Part shown: in pieces, positions 36,364 to 45,023 of the stretch | Layout of the letters: the number at the start of each line of letters is the position of its first letter | Numbering within the stretch: the stretch's first letter is position 1 | NCBI RefSeq assembly: GCF_019879105.1 | Contig: NZ_CP082249.1 | Location: 372,001 to 436,000, forward strand | Source of the DNA: Natrinema sp. SYSU A 869 | GTDB taxonomy: Archaea > Halobacteriota > Halobacteria > Halobacteriales > Natrialbaceae | Direction of reading: 5' to 3' | Length of the DNA: 64,000 nucleotides | Translations under genes and position numbers: made by a program | The notes under the pieces: model-generated | What the model saw: only the letters and a program-made list of their open reading frames with translations | Databases searched by the model: none | What the model was told of the DNA's origin: nothing

Positions 36364-36514
36364 GCCCGGGTGGCTTAGCTGGACATAGCGCCGCACTCAT
36401 AGGGTTCAGAGATTCGGTGCGGTTTCGCCTTGGAAGCCTCCGTGTCCCTCGAGGACTGCCGAGCCTCGGACCTGGGACATGCGGAGATCGAGGGTTCGGA
36501 GCCCTCCCCGGGCA
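36364..36514 (+). tRNA. Elongator tRNA-Met (CAT) with about 77-nt intron
   Basis: Acceptor GCCCGGG (36364-36370) pairs with CCCGGGC (36507-36513), with A at 36514. The T arm is a perfect GAGGG/CCCTC around TTCGGAG. The anticodon CAT is at 36398-36400. An intron starts after A36401 (position 37), because the anticodon stem CCGCA pairs with TGCGG at 36480-36484. Exons are therefore 36364-36401 and 36479-36514. Haloarchaeal elongator tRNA-Met is known to carry such an intron, removed by the tRNA endonuclease. Confidence 0.92.
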
Positions 36515-36607
36515 CTCATCAAATTCTTCACATGCCCACGTAAGAACCCCCTCGAGTGGGCACTCTACTCCTGATACCAGCGCGGTAGACGCCTCGAGAA
36601 CGCCGGT

Positions 36608-36835
36608 TCAGGACTGTACAGCGTCATCTGATTTATCCTCGAGTAACAGAGGTGTCGCAGCGTGAGTTCCGCAACCGACGGCCACGGTGGCCCGTTCTGC
36701 GGAGCACTCGGCTGCACCAACGGCGCCGACGTCGTTGCTCGAGGCCGGCGGCTCCGCGATCGTCTCGCCGTCGGCGGGCGGGAGTCGTGCGGTCGCGAAC
36801 TCGGACTGGCCGGTCGTCACAGGCCGATTCTCCAT
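36608..36835 (-). CDS. Possible small protein with Cys/His motif
   Basis: A 75-residue frame with haloarchaeal codon use in its middle part. It holds ECSAERATVAVGCGTHAATPLLLEDKSD; the Cys residues with His could form a zinc site seen in other small haloarchaeal proteins. There is no clear promoter, and overlapping frames exist on the other strand. The remainder of 36515-37013 shows only A/T-rich DNA near 36990 that serves the next gene. Confidence 0.35.
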   Translation of the reverse strand: MENRPVTTGQSEFATARLPPADGETIAEPPASSNDVGAVGAAECSAERATVAVGCGTHAATPLLLEDKSDDAVQS

Positions 36836-37013
36836 CTTGCACTTCTCGCGGAGGTAGAGCCCGATTGTCCGCGTTTGTCTTGAACCCGCGTATAGTGGTC
36901 GCAGGCGATCGTGCGAGCGACGTCGCTATCCAACTCCACACAATTGGATTACCCCTCGATAAGCATGAGCAGTTTAAGCAATTTTTATAATGGCGAACAA
37001 GAATGTATTTAAC

Positions 37014-37441
37014 ATGCGTAGACGGAATCTCATCCTCGGAATAGTTTCAATCGTTGTCGGAACATCTGGATGTACTTCTTAGAAAGTGAAAATGAGGTGA
37101 CTGTTTCATCTAGACTACAGGAGACAAACGAACTTTGTGACGAAACAGAAGACCGAGCTGAAGTTAATCAACCATCAGACGGGCAAATTGTCGTAGATGG
37201 AATTATAAGTGGTATTGGAGAAGGACAAGAACTACGATCTTCTATTTACGGACCATCATCAGACGATTCGATAGCATGTGAAATTGGTCCCCACGACTCG
37301 CAAAATGATGGAATTGGTTGTTCTGGCAGTGTCAACTATATGTGTGATATTATTTACAGAGATATAGACATAAATGAAATAAAGATATTACATACTAATA
37401 AGGACCACGAAGGAACATATGTGTTGGAAGATACTATTTAG
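37014..37441 (+). CDS. A/T-rich lipoprotein gene, frameshifted after the lipobox
   Basis: ATG 37014 gives MRRRNLILGIVSIVVGTSGCTS, a lipoprotein signal with lipobox GTSGC, then stops. Reading one base back continues LESENEVTVSSRLQETNEL and on to a 120-residue Cys-containing domain (NDGIGCSGSVNYMCDIIYRD) ending at 37441. A missing T in a T run near 37078 joins them. Base composition is much more A/T-rich than the neighbours, as is that of the convergent gene next door, pointing to recent transfer. The family is not recognised. If the shift is real, only a short peptide is made. Confidence 0.55.
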
Positions 37442-37502
37442 TGTCTAATTTAAACTTCAACCCTATTACCTTGGATAAGAGATGATAAGTGGTAAATTTG
37501 TC

Positions 37503-38543
37503 TTAGTTGCCCTTGTTCTCTGAAATTTTTTCTATACTTCCACCGGAATCAACATAGATTGATCCGCCTTCTTTAAAGTGATCTGGGAAATCCATTTCTT
37601 TGATTTCATCATCAGAGAGTTCTCTACGTGTGGTGGATTGTGTCCTTATTGATGCCGAAGTAATTTTATATTCTTCTTGGACTAGGGCTGTTTGATCACC
37701 GGTAGTTACGTTATTGAAATAGTCGTCTCTACTATAGTTAACATATTGAGTCAGTTCTAATGTAGCCTGCTTGGGTCGATAAGCTGATTGGTTAACTGGA
37801 TCAATTTGCACATCTACAAAATGGCCGGCATACTTTGACTTCTTAGTAGTTTCCGAATTACAGCCCAAACTGGTATGATCGAATACATATTCCACATAAT
37901 TGTCATCAACCATACAATCATCATTGTTAAAGACACCGGATGCCATTACGTCTGCTGCGATGATCGGATAGTTCGCATATGGAGAAATCGTAGTAAGACC
38001 AGCCGTAACAGTATCTTTAATTGCTGTCCAGGCCATGTCTGCGAGGACACTGGAATTAGAGGAATCGTCTATCTCTGGCCACACTAAAATCTTGTTAGAG
38101 TTCAGTGATGCATAGAGAGAACCAGTCTGGACATCAATCGACGCCCCATGATAGTCCACACCATTACAAGTCGGTCCACCACTATAACACTCATCAGGAT
38201 ACCCGTATCCAGAGATCCCTACACGGAACATTACATCACCAGAATCGTTATCGTATTTCTTGACACCTATCCCACTATCTATGTGGCAAGGATATGCATA
38301 GGGAGACGCTCCATCAATTAGACCACCTGTTTTAACATGTTCATCTGCATAATCAAAATCATCGTAAAGATATTCATTACCATCTCCTGCCCAATATGGC
38401 TCAGCGTCACAATCACTTTCTGCTGCAGTTCCTGTTTGCATAGCGAATAACGGAATTGCGCCGCCAGCACCGATAGATTTCAATACTGACCTTCGGTTTG
38501 ATTTGTTATTAACTCTTCTTCCATCAGTGTTTTCTTCTGTCAT
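37503..38543 (-). CDS. Tat-exported Cys-containing protein, horizontally acquired
   Basis: From MTEENTDGRR the protein has 346 residues. NRRSVLKSIGAGGAIPLFAM is a twin-arginine signal with cleavage after the Ala-rich stretch (TGTAAES). The mature part has about seven Cys (SDCDAEPY, YPCHID, ECYSGGPTCNG, DDCMVDD, LGCNSE) that could form disulfides, many Tyr and Asp, and a repeatless middle region. I do not recognise the family; a halocin-like or surface protein is possible but unproven. Codon use is A/T-rich, unlike the core genome, and the neighbouring lipoprotein gene shares this. The two genes converge. Confidence 0.65.
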   Translation of the reverse strand: MTEENTDGRRVNNKSNRRSVLKSIGAGGAIPLFAMQTGTAAESDCDAEPYWAGDGNEYLYDDFDYADEHVKTGGLIDGASPYAYPCHIDSGIGVKKYDNDSGDVMFRVGISGYGYPDECYSGGPTCNGVDYHGASIDVQTGSLYASLNSNKILVWPEIDDSSNSSVLADMAWTAIKDTVTAGLTTISPYANYPIIAADVMASGVFNNDDCMVDDNYVEYVFDHTSLGCNSETTKKSKYAGHFVDVQIDPVNQSAYRPKQATLELTQYVNYSRDDYFNNVTTGDQTALVQEEYKITSASIRTQSTTRRELSDDEIKEMDFPDHFKEGGSIYVDSGGSIEKISENKGN

Positions 38544-38681
38544 CGAATCTAAGACTATTATACTCACATATATAAATTTATTCCATAAATGCTGTTGGAG
38601 ATAATAGGGAACGACGAGACCGAAACTCACGGATTCGACGGCTAATCAATCTGAGAGCGTTTCCGAACCGGAGTAATGTAA

Positions 38682-38975
38682 TCTGATGGGCGTACACTCT
38701 CCCAATATCTGACCGTTCGCGAAGACGTCAGCCGCGTCCGTGGCTGCAATGGCCAGTACAGCGTTGTCTCTCATTTAGGGTCGGAATACCTCGTCGATAC
38801 GTGGCTCGAGGCCTGCGAGTGTCGAGACTTCGAGTATCGCAACCGTCGGTGCAAGCACATCCGACGGGTTGCCTTCGCGATCGGCGCCGAACCCGTGCCG
38901 GCGGCCTTCGGACCGGAGAATGTTGCTGGCGAACTCGGCGAGCACTGTAGCAGCGAACCGCGGTGGTCGCGATGA
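38682..38975 (+). pseudogene. SWIM zinc-finger protein gene without a start
   Basis: The frame from 38682 reads RTLSQYLTVREDVSRVRG, then YSVVSHLGSEYLVDTWLEACECRDFEYRN and RRCKHIRRVAFAIG. CxC followed by CKH is the SWIM zinc-finger signature (CxCxnCxH). It has a stop just upstream and no ATG, GTG or TTG before the zinc finger, so the N-terminus was lost. The downstream boundary is intact: the stop overlaps the start of a small gene (ATGA). Similar pairs occur near mobile elements in haloarchaea. Confidence 0.65.
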
Positions 38976-39097
38976 CCGACCGCGGATTCGATGTCTGCTG
39001 GCGCGGCGTCAACGGTCGTGCTCGGAAGCTCGTCTTCGAGCCACTCGCCGATGGCGAGCATATGCGGATCGAGTACACTCGCTGCGGTGAGCAGTGA
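38972..39097 (+). CDS. 41-residue protein coupled to the SWIM gene
   Basis: ATG 38972 overlaps the SWIM gene's TGA. The product begins MTDRGFDVCWRGVNGRARKLV, continues FEPLADGEHMRIEYTRCGEQ and stops. It is basic and aromatic with a beta-hairpin look. The end is abrupt, so it may be a truncated form of a longer partner. Function unknown; the overlap suggests that it was co-translated with the zinc-finger protein. Confidence 0.5.
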   Translation: MTDRGFDVCWRGVNGRARKLVFEPLADGEHMRIEYTRCGEQ

Positions 39098-39184
39098 GTG
39101 CCGGTTGGTCGCGAACCTGTCGAGGACGTCGTACTCAAGTGTGCCGACAGCGCCGTGATCGGCAAATAGAAACAGCGACTTCTT

Positions 39185-39809
39185 TTACTCGATTCGCATC
39201 GTCCAGTTGCCGTCAGCCTGGACGGCGATGAAGCCGACGCCAGAGTGACGGAACGTCGTCGTTCCCTCGTACTGCCCGATCTCGTTGACCGCGATCTCGG
39301 GGAAGTCCCCATGCGGTGGGTAGATCTCGACGATGAAGTTCCGCTGGCCGTTGTGCGCTGCCCCGATCGTGTGCGAGCCGTCGAACGCGACCGGGCCGTA
39401 GACGTTCGTACCCTCACCTTCCCACTCGAAGGGGAGCGATTCGCCACCGTCCGGCCGCGGCTGGGAGAGTTCGATCTCCCAATCACCGTCGGCCTCGACG
39501 GACAGCTGGTACGCACCTTCGCCGACGAGCGCTGCCGTCGCGCCGGCATATCTCCCGATCTGGTTGACCAGGATCTCCTCGAAGCTTCCGTCGTCCGGGA
39601 CGAGCTCAACGATGAAGTTGCGTTCGCCGGTGTGCTGTGCCGCGGCGATCGTCAGCTGATCCGATAAACTCTCCGCCATTTCCATCCGACTCATCGCGTG
39701 TGCCACCATCGATGTCTTTGATCTCGTCGGCTGCGCAGCCAGCAACCAACGCCGAGAGTACGGTCCCACCCCCCGCCAACAGCGTTCGTCGTTGCATTCC
39801 TCGGATCAT
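39185..39809 (-). CDS. Tat lipoprotein with two tandem repeats, frameshifted near 39675
   Basis: MIRGMQRRTLLAGGGTVLSALVAGC is a twin-arginine signal with lipobox VAGC. After DESDGNG the frame shifts by one base (an extra A in aaa near 39680) and continues MAESLSDQLTIAAAQHTG. Two similar modules follow: one with GERNFIVELVPDDGSFEEIL and VNQIGRYAGAT, the other with GQRNFIVEIYPPHGDFPEIA and VNEIGQYEGTT, each ending in a VEADGDW or VQADGNW strand. So the mature protein is a duplicated beta-sandwich, anchored on the cell surface. Family name not known. ATG 39797 is an alternative start. Confidence 0.7.
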
Positions 39810-40131
39810 TACTATCATCCAATAATTAATTTTTTGAATTAACACAGATGGGGCCACTATTTCGAAATTCTGACCGGAGCAAACTTTCATAACATCTATC
39901 AGAACGGTCGCGAACGGCTGAATTCCAGTGAGTCTTCGACGGGCACCCGACAAATGTTCCATCGGTACGAATAGCACGGCTCGCGATTTCGGCTACTCGA
40001 GCCGACACAAGATACCTAGGTAAAGTCGGCCGAATCCTGCCGATTCCGTTCTCGAAGAGGTCCCGCGGAGTCAACTGAAACGGCAACGCTGTCGTGATCT
40101 GTGTTCACCGCGAAGACAATCGTGAGCCCGA
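39810..40131. other. Intergenic region, A/T-rich at its left end
   Basis: 39816-39845 (tccaataattaattttttg) is the promoter region of the minus-strand lipoprotein. From there to 40131 I find no gene, RNA or strong repeat. Confidence 0.4.
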
Positions 40132-40386
40132 TCAGGCGTCGGCGGACGTCTCGTCCCAGTCAGTGAAGCAGTCCTCGGGTTCGACGTCCCGTATCGCATC
40201 CATTCCCTCGCTCGGAATGTGTTTGAAACAGCGCGGCTCGGCCTCCGCTTCGGCAATCCACGCCGCCTCGTCACCGCACTCTGCACATCGCGGCGCGCCG
40301 CCGACTCGTAAGGCGACCCACCAGCGAAGCCCCTCGAGACGGTCCTGTATCCGGGTTCGGATGCGTGAGAGACGCCCGTTGGTCAC
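40132..40386 (-). CDS. Small protein with CxxC zinc-binding motif
   Basis: An 84-residue protein starting at GTG 40386: basic N-terminus (RLSRIRTRIQDRLEG), then APRCAECGDEAAWIAEAEAEPRC and FKHIPSEGM. Cys36, Cys39, Cys56 and His59 could hold one zinc. The GTG overlaps the stop of a 14-codon minus-strand frame (ATG 40427), which may be a leader peptide or just the end of an older gene. Function unknown. Confidence 0.6.
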   Translation of the reverse strand: MTNGRLSRIRTRIQDRLEGLRWWVALRVGGAPRCAECGDEAAWIAEAEAEPRCFKHIPSEGMDAIRDVEPEDCFTDWDETSADA

Positions 40387-40521
40387 AGTCGGTCGACCTC
40401 CTCGAGCGAGTCGCTGTCGTCAGTCATGAGGTTTCGATCTATCGTGGGAGAGCCACTTGGTAGTTGTCGGTCCCGTTCCGTCATTTGCGTCGATCCCGCC
40501 GGAATTCGATTGAGGAGTAGC

Positions 40522-41955
40522 TCATGGATCAGAGCTGGTCCCTCGCATCCTCCCGGAGAGCACCTTCGCGGCGACCAAGATCGGATCCCACGTGGAATTG
40601 AACGGCGGCGCGTACGCGAGGTCGTAGTTCTCCACGTCGGTAACGGTGGCTTCGGCCTCAAGTCCCGCAACGATGGCGTGACTCCGGTGGACCGCACCCT
40701 CGCCGTACTCGCTGACGAGGCTCGCACCGAGGATGCGCTCGGAGTCGCGATCGGCGGTCAGCGTGACGGTAACGTTCCCGCCGTCGGGATAGTAGCCCGC
40801 ACGCGATTTCGCCGTTACCGTCTCGGTCACCGGATCGAACCCAGCATCGCGGGCCTCCTCGGGGTCCAGAATACCGGTTCGGACGGCCTCAACGTCGAAG
40901 GCCTTGACTGCTGCCGTGCCGGCGATACCGCCGCCCTTGGTCGGCGTCCCGGTGACCGTCTGCCCGACCGCGCGGCCGTGTCGGTTGGCGGTCAGCGCCA
41001 GCGGGACGTACGCCGGTTCACCAGTGACGACGTGCGTGGCCTCGGCGCAGTCGCCCGCCGCATAGACGTTCGGCGCGCTCGTCTCGCGATAGGCGTCGGT
41101 GGCGATTGCCCCAGTTTTGCCGAGTTCGATCCTGGCGTCTTCGGCGAGATCCGTCCGCGGACGAACGCCGGTTCCGATCAGCACCATCTCGACTTCGATT
41201 CGGTCGTCTGCAGTGACGACCGCCTCGACCCGCTCCCCGCCCGACAGTTCCCGAACCTCGGCACCGAGATGGAGCGCGACGTCCTCCTCTCGGAGGTGAT
41301 CGGCGACGTACTCGCTCGTTTCGTCGCTGAACCCCTTCAGGACGCGGTCGCCGCGCTGGAAGAGGTTCACCTCGAACCCGTTCGCCGCCAGCGCCTCTGC
41401 CATCTCGATACCGATGTAGCCGCCGCCGACGACACCGACGGGGCCGGTACAGTCCTCGAGGTATCGACAGGCCGGCCCTCGGTCGGGCTGCTGGAGGTCC
41501 TCGCCGTCGCGCGCTCTGGCGACGTACTCGCGCAGTTCCTTGCCGTCGCTCATCGAGCCGAGCGTGTACACGCCCTCGCGGTCGACGCCGTCGATCGGCG
41601 GCACCACCGCTTCTGAACCGGTCGCGATCAATAGGTGGCCGTACGGCTGGACGACCGACCCGGACTCGGTCTCGGCGGTGACCGTCCGCTCGTCGGTATC
41701 GATATCGACGACCTCGTGGCCCGTCCGGAGATCGATATCACGCTCCTCGCGGAACTCCTCGGGCGTGACTGAGACGAGCTCCTCGAGCGACTGGATCTCT
41801 CCTTTGACGTAGTAGGGGAGCCCACAGGCACCGTAAGATACCCACTCGCCCTTCTCAAAGACGACGATGTCGCGGTCGGGATCGTCGCGTCTGGCCTTGC
41901 TTGCTGCGGACATCCCCGCTGCGTCACCGCCGACGACGACGAACGGATCGCTCAT
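40522..41955 (-). CDS. FAD-dependent CoA-disulfide-reductase / NADH oxidase-like enzyme
   Basis: A 477-residue pyridine nucleotide-disulfide oxidoreductase. FAD binding: VVVGGDAAGMSAASKARR near the start. The redox-active single Cys lies in SYGACGLPYYV (about residue 44), as in CoA-disulfide reductases. NAD(P)H binding: VGVVGGGYIGIEMAEAL. A second FAD motif is APNVYAAGDCAEATHV. The C-terminal dimerisation domain ends YAPPFNSTWDPILVAAKVL, typical of CoADR/Nox enzymes. It reduces CoA or similar disulfides with NAD(P)H, and could support thiol balance along with gamma-glutamylcysteine. Single gene. Confidence 0.88.
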   Translation of the reverse strand: MSDPFVVVGGDAAGMSAASKARRDDPDRDIVVFEKGEWVSYGACGLPYYVKGEIQSLEELVSVTPEEFREERDIDLRTGHEVVDIDTDERTVTAETESGSVVQPYGHLLIATGSEAVVPPIDGVDREGVYTLGSMSDGKELREYVARARDGEDLQQPDRGPACRYLEDCTGPVGVVGGGYIGIEMAEALAANGFEVNLFQRGDRVLKGFSDETSEYVADHLREEDVALHLGAEVRELSGGERVEAVVTADDRIEVEMVLIGTGVRPRTDLAEDARIELGKTGAIATDAYRETSAPNVYAAGDCAEATHVVTGEPAYVPLALTANRHGRAVGQTVTGTPTKGGGIAGTAAVKAFDVEAVRTGILDPEEARDAGFDPVTETVTAKSRAGYYPDGGNVTVTLTADRDSERILGASLVSEYGEGAVHRSHAIVAGLEAEATVTDVENYDLAYAPPFNSTWDPILVAAKVLSGRMRGTSSDP

Positions 41956-42089
41956 ATCGGTACTAGTGGCCAGTGAGTCATATAATTGCTAACTGACTGT
42001 GCATGGACGCTACCAGACCGTCGACCACTCGCTGGTCGGGTTTCAAAGCGGCGGTGACGGACTCCGCAGACGGAAGGGTCGTATCGCTG

Positions 42090-42677
42090 TTATCGTCGGC
42101 GCAAGAGGACCGTCACACCCGCCGCGGCGAGCCCGACTGCACCGACGGCAACGGCGACGGTGGTACCCGATACGAATCCGGCTGCTTGGGTTTCGTTCTC
42201 GTCGGACTGTGACTCGCCACTGTTGACATTGGACTGGGAGCCGTCACTGGGGTACTCAAGGTCTGCGCGGTCGTGGACCGTCTTCTCAAAGTGCGTGTGA
42301 ACGGCTTCCCCGTCAATGGTCCCTTCCAAGTGGACGACATAGTCGCCCGCTTCGGTAAAGACGACTGGCGCTTCGTATACGCCCGGTTCGCCGTGCTTTT
42401 CGCTGACCTCGAGCGCCGTCTTCTCGTGGTCGGCCGTCTGGACCGAGACGGTCAGGTTCTCGGAGAGGTTCTCAGCGGGTTCGCCCGACTCCGCGTCGAC
42501 GATCTCGAACTCGAGCCACATCCGCTCGTCGGTGATTAGTGGTTCGTCCGCCCCGCCGAAGGTCACTTCGTTTCCGGCGACGTTCTGGCTCTCGTGAGCG
42601 ACGGTCGGTCCGACGGCACCGACCAGCAGTAGCGCGACCAGTCCGGCGACGAGTAGTCGTTTCGTATGGATCATCAC
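42090..42677 (-). CDS. Secreted FixH-like beta protein with C-terminal membrane anchor
   Basis: A 195-residue protein. MMIHTKRLLVAGLVALLLVG is a signal peptide cleaved near AHES. The mature domain (WLEFEIVDAESGEPAENLS, then YEAPVVFTEAGDYVVHLEG) is Ig-like and resembles FixH/YtkA-type copper- or cell-surface domains. A disordered Ser/Asn/Asp stretch precedes a C-terminal helix (GTTVAVAVGAVGLAAAGV) and LLRRR, so it is anchored by its tail. His residues in AHE and AVHTHFEKTVH might bind metal. Family assignment is tentative. Confidence 0.7.
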   Translation of the reverse strand: MMIHTKRLLVAGLVALLLVGAVGPTVAHESQNVAGNEVTFGGADEPLITDERMWLEFEIVDAESGEPAENLSENLTVSVQTADHEKTALEVSEKHGEPGVYEAPVVFTEAGDYVVHLEGTIDGEAVHTHFEKTVHDRADLEYPSDGSQSNVNSGESQSDENETQAAGFVSGTTVAVAVGAVGLAAAGVTVLLRRR

Positions 42678-42850
42678 AGACGGAGGGACGGGGTCCCGTA
42701 TCGAGGTTGTTCTGGTTCAATTCTCGGATGGTGCTGTACCGTGAAAGACACGTCCACTGACGAGGGGTATGTCACCGAGGTCTGACGGACCGACCGGTCG
42801 TCGACGTATCCAGAGAATCGAATGGTGAGCAGTCGCGGATCAGTCGCTCC

Positions 42851-43946
42851 TCAACTCCGCTCTTCCTCGGAGAACCGCCACGGGCTCTCGACTTCCGTCG
42901 CGGCCTCGTCCCTCGAGAGCGGCACGTTGTGGTACAGTTGCTCGAGGTGGTCCATGGTGTAGCCGACCGAATAGCGTTCGACGGCCGCTCTGGTCTCTCG
43001 CTCGGTCGTCAGACACGTCTCGATAGCCTCAACCATCGAGTCGAGGTCGCCGTAGGCGAAGCGCTCGCCGTTGTCGGAACCGATCGTGTGGTTGAACGGC
43101 GGCGCGTCGGTGGCCGCAACGGGTGTCCCGCAGGCGTTGGCCTCGAGCGTCGAGAGGCCGAGCGTGTCGGCAGTCGAGGCGGTGACGAAGGCGTCGATCG
43201 AGGAGTAAAAGATCGGAAGCTCCTCGCGGGGAGGAAATCACGGAGTTCAACGTTATCCGGTGCGTTCCGTTCGAGGGAGTCACGATAGGGACCTTCGCCG
43301 ACGATGACGAAGTCGTACGTCGGCAACTCCTCGGCGACCCGGAGGATTTCGTTGACGTTTTCTCCATGCTGAGCCGGCCGCTGTAGCCGATCACCGTCCG
43401 GTCGGGATACCAGTCCTCCTCGGTCGACTGGAAGAAGTCCATGTCGATCCCGACCGGTAACTGGACGTGTTCCACGTCCCGTTCGATTCGCTCCGTCGAG
43501 GCGGTTACCACGTCGAAGCTTCGGAGAAAGGCGTTCTCGCCGGGAACGTACAGCTTCGAGAGCAGTCCCGCGATTGACTCGAGTTTGATACTCTGGTGGA
43601 AGTACTCCTCGAGGGGCGTGTGATGCGTATAAATCGTCGGCAGATCGTGTTTCCAGGCGTAGTACCGGCCGAGGATGCCGATCGGTGCGGGGCCGTGACA
43701 GTGGACGACATCGAGTTCGGGAAGCGTTGACGTGCGTCTGGTGAGCGGGATCCGATAGCCGGCGTAGAACGGGTTCGGCAGCGATCTGACGGGGAACTCG
43801 CGATCACCGGGCTCGTAGTCGCCATCGGGGTAGACGACGTACACCTCGTGGCCTTTCCGTTCTAACTCCTCGCGCCAGAGCTTGATCGTATACGTTACGC
43901 CATCTATCTCGGGAAAATAGCTGTCCGTGAAGAATCCGATTTTCAT
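42851..43946 (-). CDS. GT4 glycosyltransferase, two frameshifts
   Basis: The N-terminal half begins MKIGFFTDSYFPEIDGVTYTI and has VVHCHGPAPIG and YTHHTPLEEYFHQ, typical of GT4 enzymes that glycosylate diacylglycerol-type lipids or phosphoinositol. After GRLSMEK (four-A run at 43358-43361) the frame shifts to NVNEILRVAEELPTYDFVIVG. After RDFLP (run at 43228-43231) it shifts again to EELPIFYSSIDAFVTASTAD, then LGLSTLEANACGTPVAA (the sugar-nucleotide EX7E region). Both shifts are explained by one missing base in a run. It directly follows the next gene (stop TAA then ATG without a gap). Probably a lipid or glycan glycosyltransferase. Confidence 0.8.
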
Positions 43947-44930
43947 TTAGGCCACCTCCTCGTACAGCGACTGGTATCGGTTCGCGACCATCGACAGCGA
44001 GAATTCCTCGCTCCGATGGGCCGCGTTCGTTCCGAGCCGGTTCCGGAGTGCCGGGTCTTTGAGCCGCTCGAGCGCGTCCGCGAACCCGCTCACCCCCGAG
44101 TCGGCCACCTTCAGACACTCCTCCCCATCCTCGAGCCAGGAGAACGTCTCGATATCCCGGACGAGAAGGGGTTTGCCGGCGGTCATCGCCTCGAGCAGCG
44201 CGATCCCCTCGTTTTCCTCGTGTGTGGGGAAACAAAAGATGTCGCCCGCTGCGTATGCACCACGGATATCGTCGACGAAGCCGGTGAACGTGCAGTTGTC
44301 CGGGGCCTCCTCGATCAGGGTCGTCGTCTCTCGCCCCTTCAGGGAGAGATCCAGCGGACCGAACCACGCGAAATCCAGGTTCGGCAGCCGACGCGCCAGT
44401 TCGACGAACGTCTCGAGGCCCTTGCGCTTGATGACGTGGCCGACGAGGAAGACGGTCGGCGAGCTGAGATCGTACCGCTCGCGGTACTCGGCCTCGAGCG
44501 ACTCGAACCCATCAAGTTTCTCGCGATCGACGCCGTTCGAGATAACCGTCGGCGGCGTGTCGGTGTAGGTTTCGATCAGCTTTCGGTTGTATTCCGACGG
44601 ACAGACCAGTGCGTCGGCCAGCCCGTAAGCCCACCGGAGATAGGGGTGCAGCGGTTTCGCGAGGGCGTTAGTAAACCGGAAACTGTCCCCGAAATCCTCC
44701 GCGGTCACGTGCGTGTTCGCGATGACGGGCACGCCCTGAGAACGGGCCCGCTTTGCGTACCAGACGGACCGAGGCCCCATGAGATTGCAGTGGAACACGT
44801 CGACGTCGAGCGTCGGCTCGATCGTATACTCTACCGCCAGTCGGTCCAGCATCTTTCGCTGGTGGACGACGGATTCGTGAATCCCGCCGGTGACGTGGTC
44901 CTCGAACTCGAAGTAGTGGCTGATCTTCAT
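43947..44930 (-). CDS. GT4 glycosyltransferase
   Basis: A 327-residue intact GT4 enzyme. It starts MKISHYFEFEDHVTGGIHES and has VFHCNLMGPRSVWYAKR in the acceptor domain. The C-terminal donor domain holds TVISNGVDREKLDGF, VFLVGHVIKRKGLETF and CFPTHEENEGIALLEAMTAG, the last with the EX7E signature (Glu, then seven residues, then Glu). It adds a sugar from a nucleotide donor to a lipid or glycan. Its stop abuts the start of the second glycosyltransferase, so both are made from one message. Confidence 0.88.
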   Translation of the reverse strand: MKISHYFEFEDHVTGGIHESVVHQRKMLDRLAVEYTIEPTLDVDVFHCNLMGPRSVWYAKRARSQGVPVIANTHVTAEDFGDSFRFTNALAKPLHPYLRWAYGLADALVCPSEYNRKLIETYTDTPPTVISNGVDREKLDGFESLEAEYRERYDLSSPTVFLVGHVIKRKGLETFVELARRLPNLDFAWFGPLDLSLKGRETTTLIEEAPDNCTFTGFVDDIRGAYAAGDIFCFPTHEENEGIALLEAMTAGKPLLVRDIETFSWLEDGEECLKVADSGVSGFADALERLKDPALRNRLGTNAAHRSEEFSLSMVANRYQSLYEEVA

Positions 44931-45023
44931 AGCGGATTCCCCCGACTAGAGATAGTTACCGCCTGATGCTTGAGATCGCCGGCGCGAACCGGCGATCACT
45001 GTCCCCGTCCGAACATGCAGGAT

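Noticed and set aside
36608-36835. Strong call of a zinc protein gene
   Set aside because: Kept only as a low-confidence feature because no promoter or start context supports it.
38728-39609. Long minus-strand frame of about 290 codons over the SWIM remnant and lipoprotein gene
   Set aside because: Ser/Arg/Thr-rich composition and no domain; it is the shadow of the real genes in other frames.
40383-40427. 14-codon minus-strand frame before the small zinc protein (possible leader peptide)
   Set aside because: Only the overlap of TGA with GTG supports it; there is no codon bias or regulatory hairpin to back a leader function.
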